Shown one piece after another: positions 35,441 through 46,979 of a stretch of DNA of 64,000 bases (position 1 is the stretch's first letter; each line of letters starts with the position of its first letter). The DNA lies in contig JAQPZY010001569.1 in NCBI GenBank assembly GCA_029931535.1, forward strand, positions 4,292,501 through 4,356,500, read 5' to 3'. A program made the position numbers and the translations under genes. The notes below the pieces were generated by a model, which saw nothing but the letters and a program-made list of their open reading frames with translations, was not told the DNA's origin and did not search any database. The DNA comes from Margaritifera margaritifera. Its lineage: Eukaryota > Mollusca > Bivalvia > Unionida > Margaritiferidae.

Positions 35441-36439
35441 AAACAAAAAGTAGGATGTCATTAAATCATGTTGTCGTGGTCATTACATAGAAGGGTTTCA
35501 GAGATCATTGTAGCTTCGAAAACGTTTTTCAGTTCATGATACGGTTTTCAAACTCAGTGACTTCCAAAAGGGATGTAGGCTGGTTGTAAGTGTTTCAGTG
35601 CAACACCAACACGCATACCTTCATCCCCCCCCCACCCCGACCCATCCACCACCACCACCACCTTTGGGCCTGCCAGCAGGCTTATAGGGTCAAAAATACA
35701 TCTCTGTCTTTTTTCTGTTCAGTAAGTTTTTATTTTCTTTCTTGTACAGTTCTTAAATAATTCAAGACAAATAATGTATGTTATACCGCATTTTTGGCTC
35801 CCATAGGTCATGAGGTAGGAGCCAAAGGGTTTTAAAAAATAGTATATCACCATAACATGTTGTTATATGTGGTAAAAAAAGGTCTTTCATATTACTTTAG
35901 CATGGAATTAGTTGTAATCTTTCAAAATGTACAAAGAGTAAAAGGCAGGGTTATTGAAGATTTCAAGAATTTGTTGCGGTGCTACAGATGGTATGAGTTT
36001 TAATTTTGTCCCCTTTTTATTCCAGCTCTGTACATGGAGCCATAGCTGGAAGGCACGTCATATATTCAATGAATTTTGAGTTCTGTCCTCTGGGTAAATA
36101 TCCACAGGTAGGGTGGGGAGAGGGAGTTGGGGTTGGGATTGGTTGTGGTGGCGCAGGTAGATGTGGGGATTTGCGATAGCGAACCATGGAAGTAGCACTA
36201 CCTCATATTGCTTTCAATCTGAATCTGATACCATTTCTGTGGATATTCTGTGATGGCTTGTCATCGAATTTGCTCTAGTTCACAGTGAATTTGTAAATAG
36301 ATATGGGATTCAAATTGAATAATAGAAACACCTCTAAAAGTAGTTGCTGTTCATTGCTATAAATGTTATGATGCGGATAGATTTATCAGTTTTGATGATT
36401 GGTAGCACATTTGCAAATAAACTCCAAGGTAAAGATGCA
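35441..36439. other. unannotated stretch
   Basis: A C-rich patch with CCA repeats occurs at 35626-35665. No gene is seen. Confidence 0.4.
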
Positions 36440-36950
36440 ATCTTTTATAAACGTAGCTTCATTCATTTTACTATATCCCCATCGTCACCAAACGTACCTT
36501 AATTCATTTACTACATCCCCATCGTCACCAAACGTACCTTAATTCATTTACTATATTCCCATCGTCACCAAACATACCTTAATTCATTTTACTGTATCCC
36601 CGTCGTCCCCAAACGTACCAAAATTAACTTTACTATATCCCCAACGTCACCAAACGTACCTTAATTTATTTACTATATCCCTTTCGTCACCAAACGTACC
36701 TTAATTCATTTTACTATATCCCCATCGTCACCAAACGTACCTTAATTCGTTTTACTATATTCCCATCGTCACCAAACGTACCTTAATTCATTTTACTGTA
36801 TCCCCTTCGTCCCCAAACGTATCTTAATTTATTTACTATATCCCCATCGTCCCCAAACGTACCAAACGAACCTTAATTAATTTTACTATATCCCCATCGT
36901 CACCAAACATACCTTAATTCATTTACTATATTCCCATTGTCACCAAACCC
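36440..36950. repeat. ~40-bp tandem array, about 12 copies
   Basis: The unit contains ATTTACTATATCCCC, ATCGTCACCAAACGTACC and TTAATTC, with a period of 39-42 bp. Substitutions (CGTCCCC, AACATACC) are scattered through the array, so it is older than the 41-bp array at 22.8 kb. Confidence 0.95.
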
Positions 36951-37288
36951 TTCCTCTACAACTCCACACTTACCTACTTTCAACGAAAAGCAAAGGACAT
37001 AAGTTCCTACAATTTTTCTTGTACTTTACTGAACTTGAAATGAGGCAGGCAGCAGTGACTTAGAAAATTAAACTTAGAGAAGAGATATGGTACTATTAAT
37101 TAAACGATACCATAGGTAGCAGTGACCTATTATTTGTCAAGAAGAGGGGTGTTTGTCAGGTTGAAGGAAGAAATAATGTCCTGTGGGCATAGTTGTGCAT
37201 TAAATGCTATCTGGGAAATAAAAATAACAACCAGACTATTGTCGCTTGTAAAATTGTCACGAAATCTAGCTTTGTAAGTAACATAAAG
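36951..37288. other. unannotated stretch
   Basis: No gene or repeat recognised. Confidence 0.4.
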
Positions 37289-37296
37289 TGACGTCA
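37289..37296. promoter_or_regulatory. CRE-type site TGACGTCA
   Basis: A perfect 8-bp palindrome of the CREB/ATF type, about 300 bp from a tandem pair of the same site. Confidence 0.4.
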
Positions 37297-37346
37297 CTAT
37301 AGCATTATGATAGATGCAGCCATTGAATATTTAGTGCAAAGGTGTT

Positions 37347-37503
37347 TGAAATATCCAGTCATAGTAATTATGCCTTTTGAAATATCCAGTCATAGTAATT
37401 ATGCCTTTTGAAACATCCAGTCATAGTAATTATGCCTTTTGAAATATCCAGTCATAGTAATTATGCCTTTTGAAATATCCAGTCATAGTAATTATGCCTT
37501 TTG
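37347..37503. repeat. 32-bp tandem array, five copies
   Basis: The unit contains GAAATATCCAGTCATAGTAA then TTATGCCTTTT. Starts fall at 37347, 37379, 37411, 37443 and 37475. One copy has CATCC for TATCC. Confidence 0.97.
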
Positions 37504-37586
37504 TCAGTTTTACAAAAAAGTAGACAGGGAATATTTGACTTTGATTTTATGATACAAAAACGGCAAGAAAGGGGGCTTTGTCGTAA

Positions 37587-37605
37587 TGACGTCATGGTGA
37601 CGTCA
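37587..37605. promoter_or_regulatory. pair of CRE-type sites, 11 bp apart
   Basis: TGACGTCA occurs at 37587-37594 and 37598-37605, about one helical turn apart. Three of the five perfect copies I see in the window (others at 4211 and 57856) fall in this 320-bp interval. Known CREB/ATF dimers bind this palindrome; whether these sites work is unknown. No start site is evident nearby. Confidence 0.45.
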
Positions 37606-37845
37606 TATCCGAAGATCAAAGAAAACTCGCAAAAATACATTTTTTTAACATACACTGCATTTACATTTTTAAGTCTTGATTGCGTTTAAAATTCAACGTA
37701 CACGGAAGTGTATGAAGATCCGTATTATAACTACTGTATTTATTTAGTAATGTCTGAATACAATTTTGAACGGGAACGAATATTGGTGGTTCCAGCAGGT
37801 GCCACATGCAGTATTTTCATATAGATGAAAATAAACCATATCAGT

Positions 37846-38042
37846 TTATCCATAAATTGGGCACAAAGCTAAAATCCTTTTGAATCTTTTGCTTAACGTA
37901 ACAAAATCTTGTTCTAAGTCAACCTTATCACCATCGGGCCAACGCTTTAGCTCGTGGCACCAATTTTTGTCCGTCAGTCGTATCTGCTGAGCCCCAAAAT
38001 CTCTCGCCTCTTCATGACCGTTCGACGACTTGCCCGTTTTCA
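37846..38042 (-). CDS. possible terminal coding exon, unknown product
   Basis: On the minus strand a pyrimidine-leaning stretch (TTTTGATTCCTTACTTTGTC) and an AG at 38043-38044 could form a 3' splice site. The frame after it runs about 64 codons to TAA at 37846-37848. The frame is rich in charged residues (KTGKSSNGHEEARDFGAQQ, LKRWPDGDKVDLEQDF) and not low complexity, unlike most frames here. No ATG lies near the start, which fits an internal or terminal exon. I do not recognise the protein and found no upstream exon. A chance frame or a mobile-element scrap remains possible. Confidence 0.33.
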
Positions 38043-38316
38043 CTATTTGTGACAAAGTAAGGAATCAAAATTGCAGAAGTTAACTTGGAAAAAAAAATAT
38101 CCAAGGAACACGTTAATCAGGTCTTATCTGACAATTTGATGCTTACACAGTTGACAAAATGATGCACACGTCTTGATTCCGCCATGATTGGAGGATATGT
38201 GGTCTTGTGCAAAAAGACGTAAATATATATTATCTTATAGCGACTTCTCCATAACTAAAGGCGTGTATAAAATAAGATTCTGACTTCGTGTACATATATA
38301 GAATTTGTCAGGAAGT

Positions 38317-38320
<4 letters not shown>
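38043..38320. other. unannotated stretch
   Basis: Nothing recognised. Confidence 0.4.
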
Positions 38321-38360
<40 letters not shown>

Positions 38361-38403
38361 CAACAAACAAAAAAAAAAACAAAAAAAAAACAACAACAAC
38401 AAA
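38321..38403. repeat. (TAA)n microsatellite and A/C-rich tract
   Basis: About twelve AAT units are followed by an AAAC/CAA-rich tract. It supplies the poly-Tyr end of the minus frame at 38321-38647. Confidence 0.95.
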
Positions 38404-41163
38404 CGCCCATTTTATTCCCTAATTGGTGTTGGTTACCTTTAATTAGTACTTTTTGAATATTGGGCGGAGTTAACGGCCTATAAACATTCTTAACCTTTCT
38501 GCTTGACAAAACAGTTCCATAATAATATATGAAAGGGAGTACACATTTTCTCCAAAATTGTGAAATATATCCTGCACATATGTTTTTACTTTTTACTATA
38601 TGACCAATAACTGCAATTAAGGACGGAAAGAAAATGACCATTATCATTTCGGATATTTCGTAGCAATAGCCTGAACATTTATTATCTCTCTGTCATTCTT
38701 TCTTTTCTACTGTATCTGTATTATAGACACGCAATACAATGTCAGCATAATATACAGCGAAATATTAAGGCTAAGTGTCATTTAAAAAATAAATCCTTTC
38801 CAATTTCTGCAGTTAATGATGCTCATAAATTATGTTATGAAACCAAAAGTAATGGATACAATTTCAGTTTTGCAAAAGTCGTAAATTTTATGTCTTTCTG
38901 TCATTTGTTTATAAAAGTCTTGAAAGTCACTATGTTTTTTTGCAAAGGAAAACGCTAACATCCTTTTCGTCGATTAAATCAAACTATGAAATAACATTCT
39001 ATCAACTGTGTCATAGATGCGTAATGCAACTACGTACGTGAATTTAAGTTCCGGTACTCTACACATTATATTTCAGAATTGTAATAAATTACGTTGTTCG
39101 CAGCAGTAATACATATAACTCCTTTAAAGTATATTTTAACACAATTTAATAGAATATAAGAGTTAAGTTACCAGGTTTTCTGTTTTTAACTTTTATATAA
39201 TTGGTTCGAAAAGTATATTTTTTTCTCTTCACCCATTAACGTAATGACTTTACGCACCGTTTACCAGTTCAGTATAATTTTTGTTATTCAGTAGCATTGC
39301 ATATTTTAGAAGTAATTAAACAAGATATTCTTTGTTGAGCTGACAAATGCGTCTAACCTCACAAATGTTGGCGTCAGGATAATTGACTTTGAAACCCGAA
39401 AATGACGCAGGTAAAATAATATTGGTAAATCTATTGATGCTGTGATTGAATTTCAATCGTTACCTGTCTAAAGACTGCTTTGTTATATATGTTTGATTTT
39501 GAGGGGAAACTGCCAATTAGAAATCTGAATTTACCCGTCTTATCAGTAAATAAAGTCATACTGCAGGTAAAACGTCCAGAATGCAGTCTTTGTATTAACA
39601 ATTTCATTTCATAAATTCTGCCTGGAACGTGTTAACTAGCTTTGAATATACTCTCTAAAGAATAAGAAATTTAAAGGCTACTATATAATAATTTGCATAA
39701 TTTGTAATCACTTTCATCTATAGTGACAGAAGTTGACGATTAAGATGTTTGATTAAAAATGTGAGGGCAAATTGAAAGGCAATTCTCAATAATGTATAAA
39801 TATGATGATAATGTGATCAGACAATATTATCGTTTCCTCGTAAAGTAATGCAGTCAATACAAATTAATTGTTTGGAATGACGTTTTATCGTAGGGACTAA
39901 TCAATTTGATTTTTAAGATCAGTTTTTTTATTATTATTTGGTCATACAAAATGTTTTGTTTGATATTTCATGTACTTCATACAGAAATTGATTATTCTCC
40001 AAGGGAAAAGGGGAGTGAAAATCACTGATATAAAAATATTATTGATAAAAAAATAATTTTTTTTAGAAATTGCATAATAAAGGAGAATTTCCAAAACTTG
40101 CCCATTGATGTATTACAAGAAGGACATGACACAATGTTAACGGTGTTGCCGGCACTAATGTGCACTGCTGACTATAACCTGCCAAACTGGCCGACATGCT
40201 TGGGGTTTGTTGTCACCCATTCGTGGCCGTACTTTTTTCTGTAACCATTTTGTTCCATCTGTGTTATAGACACAACTCCATCCAAGAACAAGTTTGCACA
40301 AGCGGACTAAAAGCAAGTTGCTTTGAATTCGTCTGCGATACGATTTTAGATAATAATGTGAAATAATAAATATAGGATCCCTCCAGTTTCTTGAGTCAAC
40401 GATTATTTCATGGATAAATTTGAAAGACTGTATTTTGCTGTTTTCCCTGCAACAATGCAGATAATAACTCCAATGTTTTCAATCAGGTCATAAATCAGCA
40501 AATCAAAATTCATGCATTTCGTTTCACATCAAATTTTATTTGAGAAAAACATTGAACTTGATTTACAGACATAGGACCATGCTACGTTTGAGTGAATATT
40601 TTCCCTCGTTGTTATGTAGGCACATGTCTAAAATTAAAAACATAAATCATGCAATTACCCCACGTCTACCTGTTCTGGTACCTGAAACTGTCAAACCATC
40701 AAAGCGGCAAGTGCGTCGATTTACTTAACGATCCAGCAAGTTGCACACTCAAGGCTTTCAAACATAATCTCTACAATCTATTAGGATTTAATATGCAGTA
40801 GGTATGATAACTGCCTCCATGGTATCTTTATTCAGTAGAAGAAGACCAAGAATTGACAGCTCAATTCGCGTATGATAAACAGAGCATGGACAATTTTCGT
40901 CACATTTTGTCTTAATACTGATGGATTCATCACACCTAAATTTTATCGGATTCACTTCTTCCAATAGATTAACTTTATGTTAGAATGAGAAATTGTGTGA
41001 TCATATTGAGGTACAGCTTGGAGAAAAGATAAAAACATGAGATGGATGAATGTGTACAATACACGTTGCGGTAAACTGGCAGAGACTACGTAAATGCAAT
41101 ATCCATAATCAAGCTATGTAATGGTAGCAAACAAGAATGATTTGTTTTCCTTAATACTTAAAT
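38404..41163. other. long AT-rich stretch without recognised genes
   Basis: The part of the minus frame 38321-38647 outside the repeat (about 80 codons, ATG start) is not low complexity but has no known motif. The 62-codon frame at 40540-40728 starts on TTG. I found no splice logic for either and no repeat family here. Confidence 0.4.
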
Positions 41164-41294
41164 CAGTGGTTCAAAATTTTTTTGATCGCGACCCTAAATA
41201 TCATCTTTTTCGGCCATAAATGCAGTACCGGTATAGGGTCGCGAGGGTCCTTGCGACCCTCATTTGGGTCGCGAACGGGGTTTGGGAACCACTG
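41164..41294. mobile_element. hAT-type MITE, copy 1
   Basis: The 131-bp element begins CAGTGGTTCAAAATT and ends TTTGGGAACCACTG, the CAGTGGTTC inverted termini typical of hAT elements. The interior holds GATCGCGACCCTAAATA and GGGTCGCGA motifs shared with the copy at 49461. The 8-bp flanks ACTTAAAT (41156-41163) and ACTTCAAT (41295-41302) match at 7 of 8, as expected for hAT insertion. Confidence 0.93.
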
Positions 41295-41464
41295 ACTTCA
41301 ATTCTGCACCAACCAAACGCGTACCCGACAGTTTTTTCAACTACCTACGCATTACGTCCCATGAGAACAGGTGAGTTAATGTCACATCCTGTTAAACGAA
41401 ATACGTATAACACACCCCAGATTTATCTGTGTATAACGCTAACTATGTTGCGAGCAACGTAGGC

Positions 41465-41580
41465 CTAGATATACCATTGCATAATGCGCCAGAAGATCAA
41501 GGTTGAAATCGTTAATAGAACGAAGGCCATAGACACTGATCTGAGGGCGCATTAGGGGACAGATTGTTTGAACATATTTT
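41465..41580. mobile_element. degraded two-hairpin MITE remnant
   Basis: GCATAATGCGCC, AGATCAAGGTTGAAATC, then AGAACGAAGGCCATAGACAC, TGATCTGAGGGCGCATTA follow the order of the internal hairpins of the family, with many changes. The termini are not recognisable. Confidence 0.5.
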
Positions 41581-41706
41581 ATTGTCACAATATAATACAA
41601 TGGGACTGAGTACAAGTTCTAACAACTTCAATTAGTCCTCTCCTCGTGATACAAGTATTGCAACATAGTTCAATATGACAACCGTGACTAATAATTAAAA
41701 TGATTG

Positions 41707-41707
<1 letters not shown>

Positions 41708-41793
<86 letters not shown>
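41708..41793. repeat. (GA)n microsatellite with G run
   Basis: About 38 GA units end in a run of G. The Leu-Ser frame on the minus strand is an artefact. Confidence 0.97.
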
Positions 41794-41794
<1 letters not shown>

Positions 41795-42325
41795 CACAAT
41801 AACAGCATTCGCAATTTGAATAAGTTATTGACATCGTCCGGTATCAGTTATATATTTGCATACATGTTGCAGAATTCTATATTTTTCATTTGCATCGCCC
41901 TATTCCCAAAGCAGTAAATCTAAGCTAACAGCTGGATATGGCACTGAGAGTAATTTTCTCATCAACTCGGTTCGTTGCTGACTATACTTCAGAGGAGAAC
42001 ATGAAGAAATGAATATTGGTTTCTATCCCACAGCAGGAACAAAAAGGGGTGTAAGACTGACAGATGATCCGGGTATACGCGGAAGGGATTTGAGCGCTTT
42101 ATACACGAGTTATGACAGTTGACCTGCACACACTTTACCATAGGTTTGCTGTTGCCACCAGTTGGTTATCATTGTAGATATTAACACAAAATGTGCATAA
42201 TAGACAAAAGAAAATGAATGGAAAATCACAAGCTATCATAGAGCCTTTTAAAACAAATCCTTATTTCATTCCGTATTTATAGCATAACCCGGCAGACATT
42301 TATTTACGTAATATTAGTATTCGAA
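41794..42325. other. unannotated stretch
   Basis: No signal recognised. Confidence 0.4.
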
Positions 42326-42508
42326 ATGACAAAAGCAGTGGCGAAGAACTTAATAACGGCAGCCATTGCCTATCTCTTGTGCACAAGCGTTATTATTCAT
42401 ACGGCCATTCGCTCATCACCTAAAGAATGGATGGAACAAGGTCAAATGAAAGGGCTCGAGCTACACTGGAACCATTTCGCTAGGCAAGCTGAAATTAACA
42501 CTAGCTAA
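42326..42508 (+). CDS. small ORF, possible single-pass membrane microprotein
   Basis: The ATG has A at -3 (CGAAATGA). The 60-residue frame has a basic start (MTKAVAKN), a hydrophobic segment at about residues 9-27 (LITAAIAYLLCTSVIIHTAI) and a hydrophilic tail with SPKEWMEQGQMKG, ending in TAA. The composition is that of a signal-anchored small protein. I do not recognise a family, and no splice sites are needed. It lies 117 bp upstream of another small membrane-type frame on the same strand. Chance is possible in AT-rich DNA. Confidence 0.3.
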   Translation: MTKAVAKNLITAAIAYLLCTSVIIHTAIRSSPKEWMEQGQMKGLELHWNHFARQAEINTS

Positions 42509-42624
42509 ATGCACACACTCACTTGATTTCCATTAAAATGCAAAGTATTCACATGAAATTATAATTACAAATTGACACCTATATACCACACAGTGAAGGA
42601 AACCGTATATCCCCGGATCCCACA

Positions 42625-42828
42625 GTGATGATAAATTGGAAGTCTGTCAAAAGTATAACAGCTTGGGAATGTGTATCAAAACTAATAAGTAAATGTGATT
42701 ATTGTGTTTTAGCAAGAAAAGCAAAAACTGTATATGCCTTAAAACATGCATTTAAAGCCTGGACTTTAGTCTTGTTTGGGATAAGTCCTTTCTTATTGAT
42801 GTTGATATACATTATATCCAAAGCCTAA
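42625..42828 (+). CDS. small ORF with C-terminal hydrophobic segment
   Basis: The 67-codon frame starts ATGATGATAAAT. The first half is basic and Cys-containing (KLISKCDYCVLARKAK). The end is a hydrophobic stretch (LVLFGISPFLLMLIYII) followed by SKA and TAA, a tail-anchor-like arrangement. No family is recognised, and it may be fortuitous. Confidence 0.22.
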   Translation: MMINWKSVKSITAWECVSKLISKCDYCVLARKAKTVYALKHAFKAWTLVLFGISPFLLMLIYIISKA

Positions 42829-43268
42829 ATTACTAGTAAGTACACACTGTTTGGAAATGAAAAGAAGATACAAAACACCTGTTATTTACCGTGATAAAAG
42901 CTTTTGTCCTTTTTCTATTTATATTATAGAAGATATGATGCACTTTTATATTAATTGTAAAGTATAAGGCAAAATTTTAAAGCGGTTACTTAATAATTTT
43001 AATTATATTATATTTAATGTATAAGACAATTTATTATTAAAAATAATCTTTTTTTCCTTGTTCTTAGACACTTTGATTACGAAATAATCCCTTTTTGTAT
43101 GGAATTCATTTTTTAATGTGTTGAGGCCAGATACAACTTAGTTAATTGTAAGTGAGCCATTCCTTCAGGTAAAATAATTGATATATTTTACACAATACAC
43201 ATTGGTAATTCTATTCTCACTTGTTTGTTTTATTTGTAAACGCAATATTCTAAGTTCATAAACTGAAA

Positions 43269-43302
<34 letters not shown>

Positions 43303-44186
43303 AACACATGCGATTCAAAAGAAGTGAAAATTCTTAAATCAGCGAAGAGATTGCACTCTGTAATCATGTATTGGTGATTTTCTACTACAGTCATCTACCA
43401 TATGGTCTGAACTATTTGTCCTTTATGTTCCACAGTTTCCTCGAGCTTTATCCTTTTCTCTTATATTTATACTTAGACAATGCATTCATTGTTTGGTTAT
43501 CCTTGGTTTCTTTCGCATGCACAAACTAGACGCAAACTATTCCTATGAAACTGTTTTGTATCGACTAGTCTCTTAACTTTATAGTGAGTAAACAACTCAA
43601 CTACAAATATTGGCAATATCAGAACATCAGTAATTTTTTTAGTTTTATTACGAAAAATTAGGACTGTTTTCATTTTTCTTCTTGTTTTTATTTAAGTTAA
43701 AATATTGTTCTTTCTCTAATAAATTTGGAAATAAGTAAGTCTGACAACACTGTTTGGTCACTTGCCTGTAAACGAGTCTCTTTAGCTGACTTACTGATGA
43801 AAATTGCATTTTAGATATGAAATATAGTTCTTGAATTATCAGCCAATAATAAACGACAAGATTCATTTTGTTTATTTTTCTAGAAGAGTATGGTTGTATT
43901 ATTATAATTAAATTAAATTAAGCACAAAATCGCTTGTTATCTGAGTTTTATGTCCCATGAAAAAACGTTTTGCACCTCTTGTATAAATATTTCAACATTG
44001 TGTACAGATTTAACGGACATATAAGTGATTAACTTAGGGTATTACAATAAAAAGACAGCATTAAAACATTCTGGTATTCATATTATTCTATTTTTCAAGT
44101 TGATGAAACCTTCAAAAAATAACCTTAATTTTGGCTTTTTAAGAATTTTATTGAAGAGAAACTTTAAAGAACCTACCGGAATTAAA
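42829..44186. other. AT-rich stretch, A30 run, possible 5' flank of the gene at 44187
   Basis: A run of about 31 A lies at 43270-43301, possibly a retroposed tail. The rest is AT-rich with no recognised element. The frame at 44025 upstream of ATG 44187 is low-quality and probably 5' UTR or chance. Confidence 0.4.
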
Positions 44187-44507
44187 ATGTTTTGTAAAAG
44201 CCGTCTCTGCGTAATAATTGCAGTATTCATGTCTTTATCCATCACCAAACCAACAAAAAAGGTAAGAGAAGAAAAGAATAACACAATTTGTTATTGTCGT
44301 TATCAAGATTTAATTTCTTAACTCTCTCTTTGAATATGAAATAACGTTATTTATTATGTCTCTTTTGGACAGAAAACTTATGTCTTTCGTCGACTCGTCA
44401 CTGATGAAGAAAATATACTAAGTAGAAGTCAATATATCATTCGATACCGGTACAGAAGAAACCATGAGATTACATCATGTCGATGGATGCTTGTTTCTGA
44501 AAATTAA
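44187..44507 (+). CDS. putative two-exon secreted peptide gene (best gene candidate)
   Basis: Exon 1 is 44187-44261: ATG with A at -3, encoding 25 residues MFCKSRLCVIIAVFMSLSIT plus KPTKK. The short basic start and hydrophobic core look like a signal peptide or anchor. It ends at a near-ideal donor, AAG then GTAAGAG (44262). Exon 2 is 44373-44507, after the acceptor TCTCTTTTGGACAG. It opens KTYVFRRLVTDEEN, is rich in Arg and Tyr, contains one Cys, and ends in TAA. The 111-bp intron has TTCTTAAC as a possible branch site. Splicing joins the two frames exactly (phase 0), giving 69 residues. No family is recognised. The agreement of donor, acceptor, phase and signal-like start is the evidence; no expression or homologue is known. 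Confidence 0.5.
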
Positions 44508-45318
44508 ACATTTCCCGGGAAATTTTCCGTATGACAGTTTTCGCCCTTCCCTTTGATGGAGGCTTTCTGATAGTCCTATATAATAAACATCACTATTTGA
44601 ATTTAAAATTCACAATTTGTTTAAATAAGCTTGAGGAGATACATTATTTCCAGTCTGTAAATTAGAAAATCTCTCTTGGCGGAAATAAATGTATTGATTT
44701 CAGTAAACTGTCAAATTGATTCTTGTCAACTTACAAAATATTAGCCATCAACAGATGAAACTGGGCATCGTGGTCTTAATTTCAATTCAGAAATAATCAA
44801 GCAAACATCAAAACTAATTCAAGTTTGGTAGGAAAGCTTAAGGAAATCTCAAGAGACGTGAGATAAACCTCTCTTTGATCCTTGATGACAAATAATTCTC
44901 GTTTCTTCGTGCCCGGATAGTTTCAAACCTCGACCTAGAGCACTTGCTTTGATACCCCTAGTATTTCTTTCATCAATTATAATTAAGTAAAAGCCATTTC
45001 GTGGCAAATGCATAATCAAATAAATGATGAAATGAGCCCCTTGTTTATCCAGAAGATAAGAAAGCACAGTCATCATGTCAACTTAAGACGTATTCAATCA
45101 AAAGAATAATCCCATGCGAAAACGTACCTTGAATCCCAGAATTTAGGTTTCATCAAGTGAGACTTGCGATTGTTTTATTTTTTACACACGGAATAACATT
45201 CAAAATATGCTTTTCTGTTGGACGAGCATTTAATTGATTCATTAATGACAATACCTGCCGTATGAACAAAAAAATTTATGAAACCTAAAACGACGTGTGT
45301 CCTTGAAGCAAAGAAATT
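44508..45318. other. unannotated stretch
   Basis: This would include the 3' UTR of the 44187 gene if it is real. Several AATAAA-like strings occur (for example near 44580 and 44686). No further gene is seen. Confidence 0.4.
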
Positions 45319-45520
45319 GGGTGGCCGAGTGGTCTAAGGCGCTCGCCTTTACAGATCACTCACATCTCACATCTGTCCGCGTGGGTTCGAGTCTCGGCTC
45401 GGCTGGCGTTGGTATGTGAAAAACTTGCCGTAGTCGGTGGTTCTTCCCGAGTTCTTCCTCCACTATACTTGCCTCCATGTATAGTCGATCATATGCTGAA
45501 ACCCACAAAACCAGAAACCT
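45319..45520 (+). mobile_element. tRNA-Leu-type SINE, copy 2 (complete head)
   Basis: The 5' end GGGTGGCCGAGTGGTCTAAG is a tRNA-Leu-like head with A box TGGCCGAGTGG (45322-45332) and B box GGTTCGAGTC (45384-45393), a spacing that fits a long-variable-arm tRNA. The body has GTCGGTGGTTCTTCCC and TTCTTCCTCCAC as in copy 1, with a few deletions. The 3' end is diverged (ACCCACAAAACC), and AGAAA on both sides is a doubtful target duplication. The minus-strand frame across it is an artefact. Confidence 0.9.
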
Positions 45521-46391
45521 TTGACGATATAATAAAATCAAAGTACTGGAAGTACTGTAAGGAAAGGGCGATCTGAAAGTGGCCAGATATGGATTGTTTT
45601 TTTTTTTTTCACTCCGAGGTATTTGCTCAGTGTTACTTTTTAAACTTTTAAATAATTTGGAGCAAATTATTAATCGACTCTTTGAAAAAGGCTCATTACC
45701 TTAGCTTCAGATATGCAGCACTGCAAAATACTTTGTTGCATGAGACACTTAACTAAAGTAAATTGAAACAAAGCAAACGAAACAACATTGTTGAATAGAT
45801 TTTGACTTTGTCTGATTGTTCGAGACACAACTCATCAAGACATATCTTTAATCCATTTCGATGTCATTGGGGACCAGCAAACCAGCATGTGTTACTGGAT
45901 AATATACATTGCCTCGTCGTATAGCTTATTTTTGGTATTTTTGTTATTTTAAACAAAGCGCTAAATGAACGCTTTATATTTATCTAAACATGCGTTATAT
46001 TACTATCGTTTCGGGTAGAGCGTAACGTGAAATGGACGAATCCATGAAACCCTCGCCGCACGTTTTAGAGAGAGCAGGATTCAAGCCTACCATTGATCAC
46101 AGCAAGTGACATATTCTCACGTTTAAAACAACTGAAGACCCTACACGTGTGTATATAGGCAGCCACTGCTAAGCGATCATTACATGGGAAGATAATATCT
46201 GGCTTTTATTGTGATTTTTACTGAAATGAGCAGGAATAAAACACGAGTTGTTCCTGCAGTGGGAAGTGACTCTCAAAGCAGCTTATTTATTTTAGATAAC
46301 TTCGGAAGTAGGCTATGGCATGTGAGCGCACTGTTAGTGCTTTAGGAACATACAGTTTTGAAATTGATACGGCAAAGACAAACGCTACTAT
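45521..46391. other. unannotated stretch
   Basis: A T12 run lies near 45598-45609. No gene is recognised. Confidence 0.4.

Positions 46392-46891
<500 letters not shown>

Positions 46892-46977
<86 letters not shown>
46892..46977. repeat. (GA)n microsatellite
   Basis: About 42 GA units. The Arg-Glu and Ser-Leu frames are artefacts. Confidence 0.97.

Positions 46978-46979
<2 letters not shown>

Noticed and set aside
38404..38647. Minus frame of about 80 unique codons with ATG
   Set aside because: No known motif, no splice logic, AT-rich composition and a poly-Tyr microsatellite end; left uncalled.
41220..41462. 80-codon plus frame
   Set aside because: It overlaps the hAT MITE and continues into unrelated DNA.
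45319..45400. Functional tRNA-Leu gene
   Set aside because: The head has A and B boxes but no good acceptor stem, and is continuous with a SINE body shared with 33433-33655.
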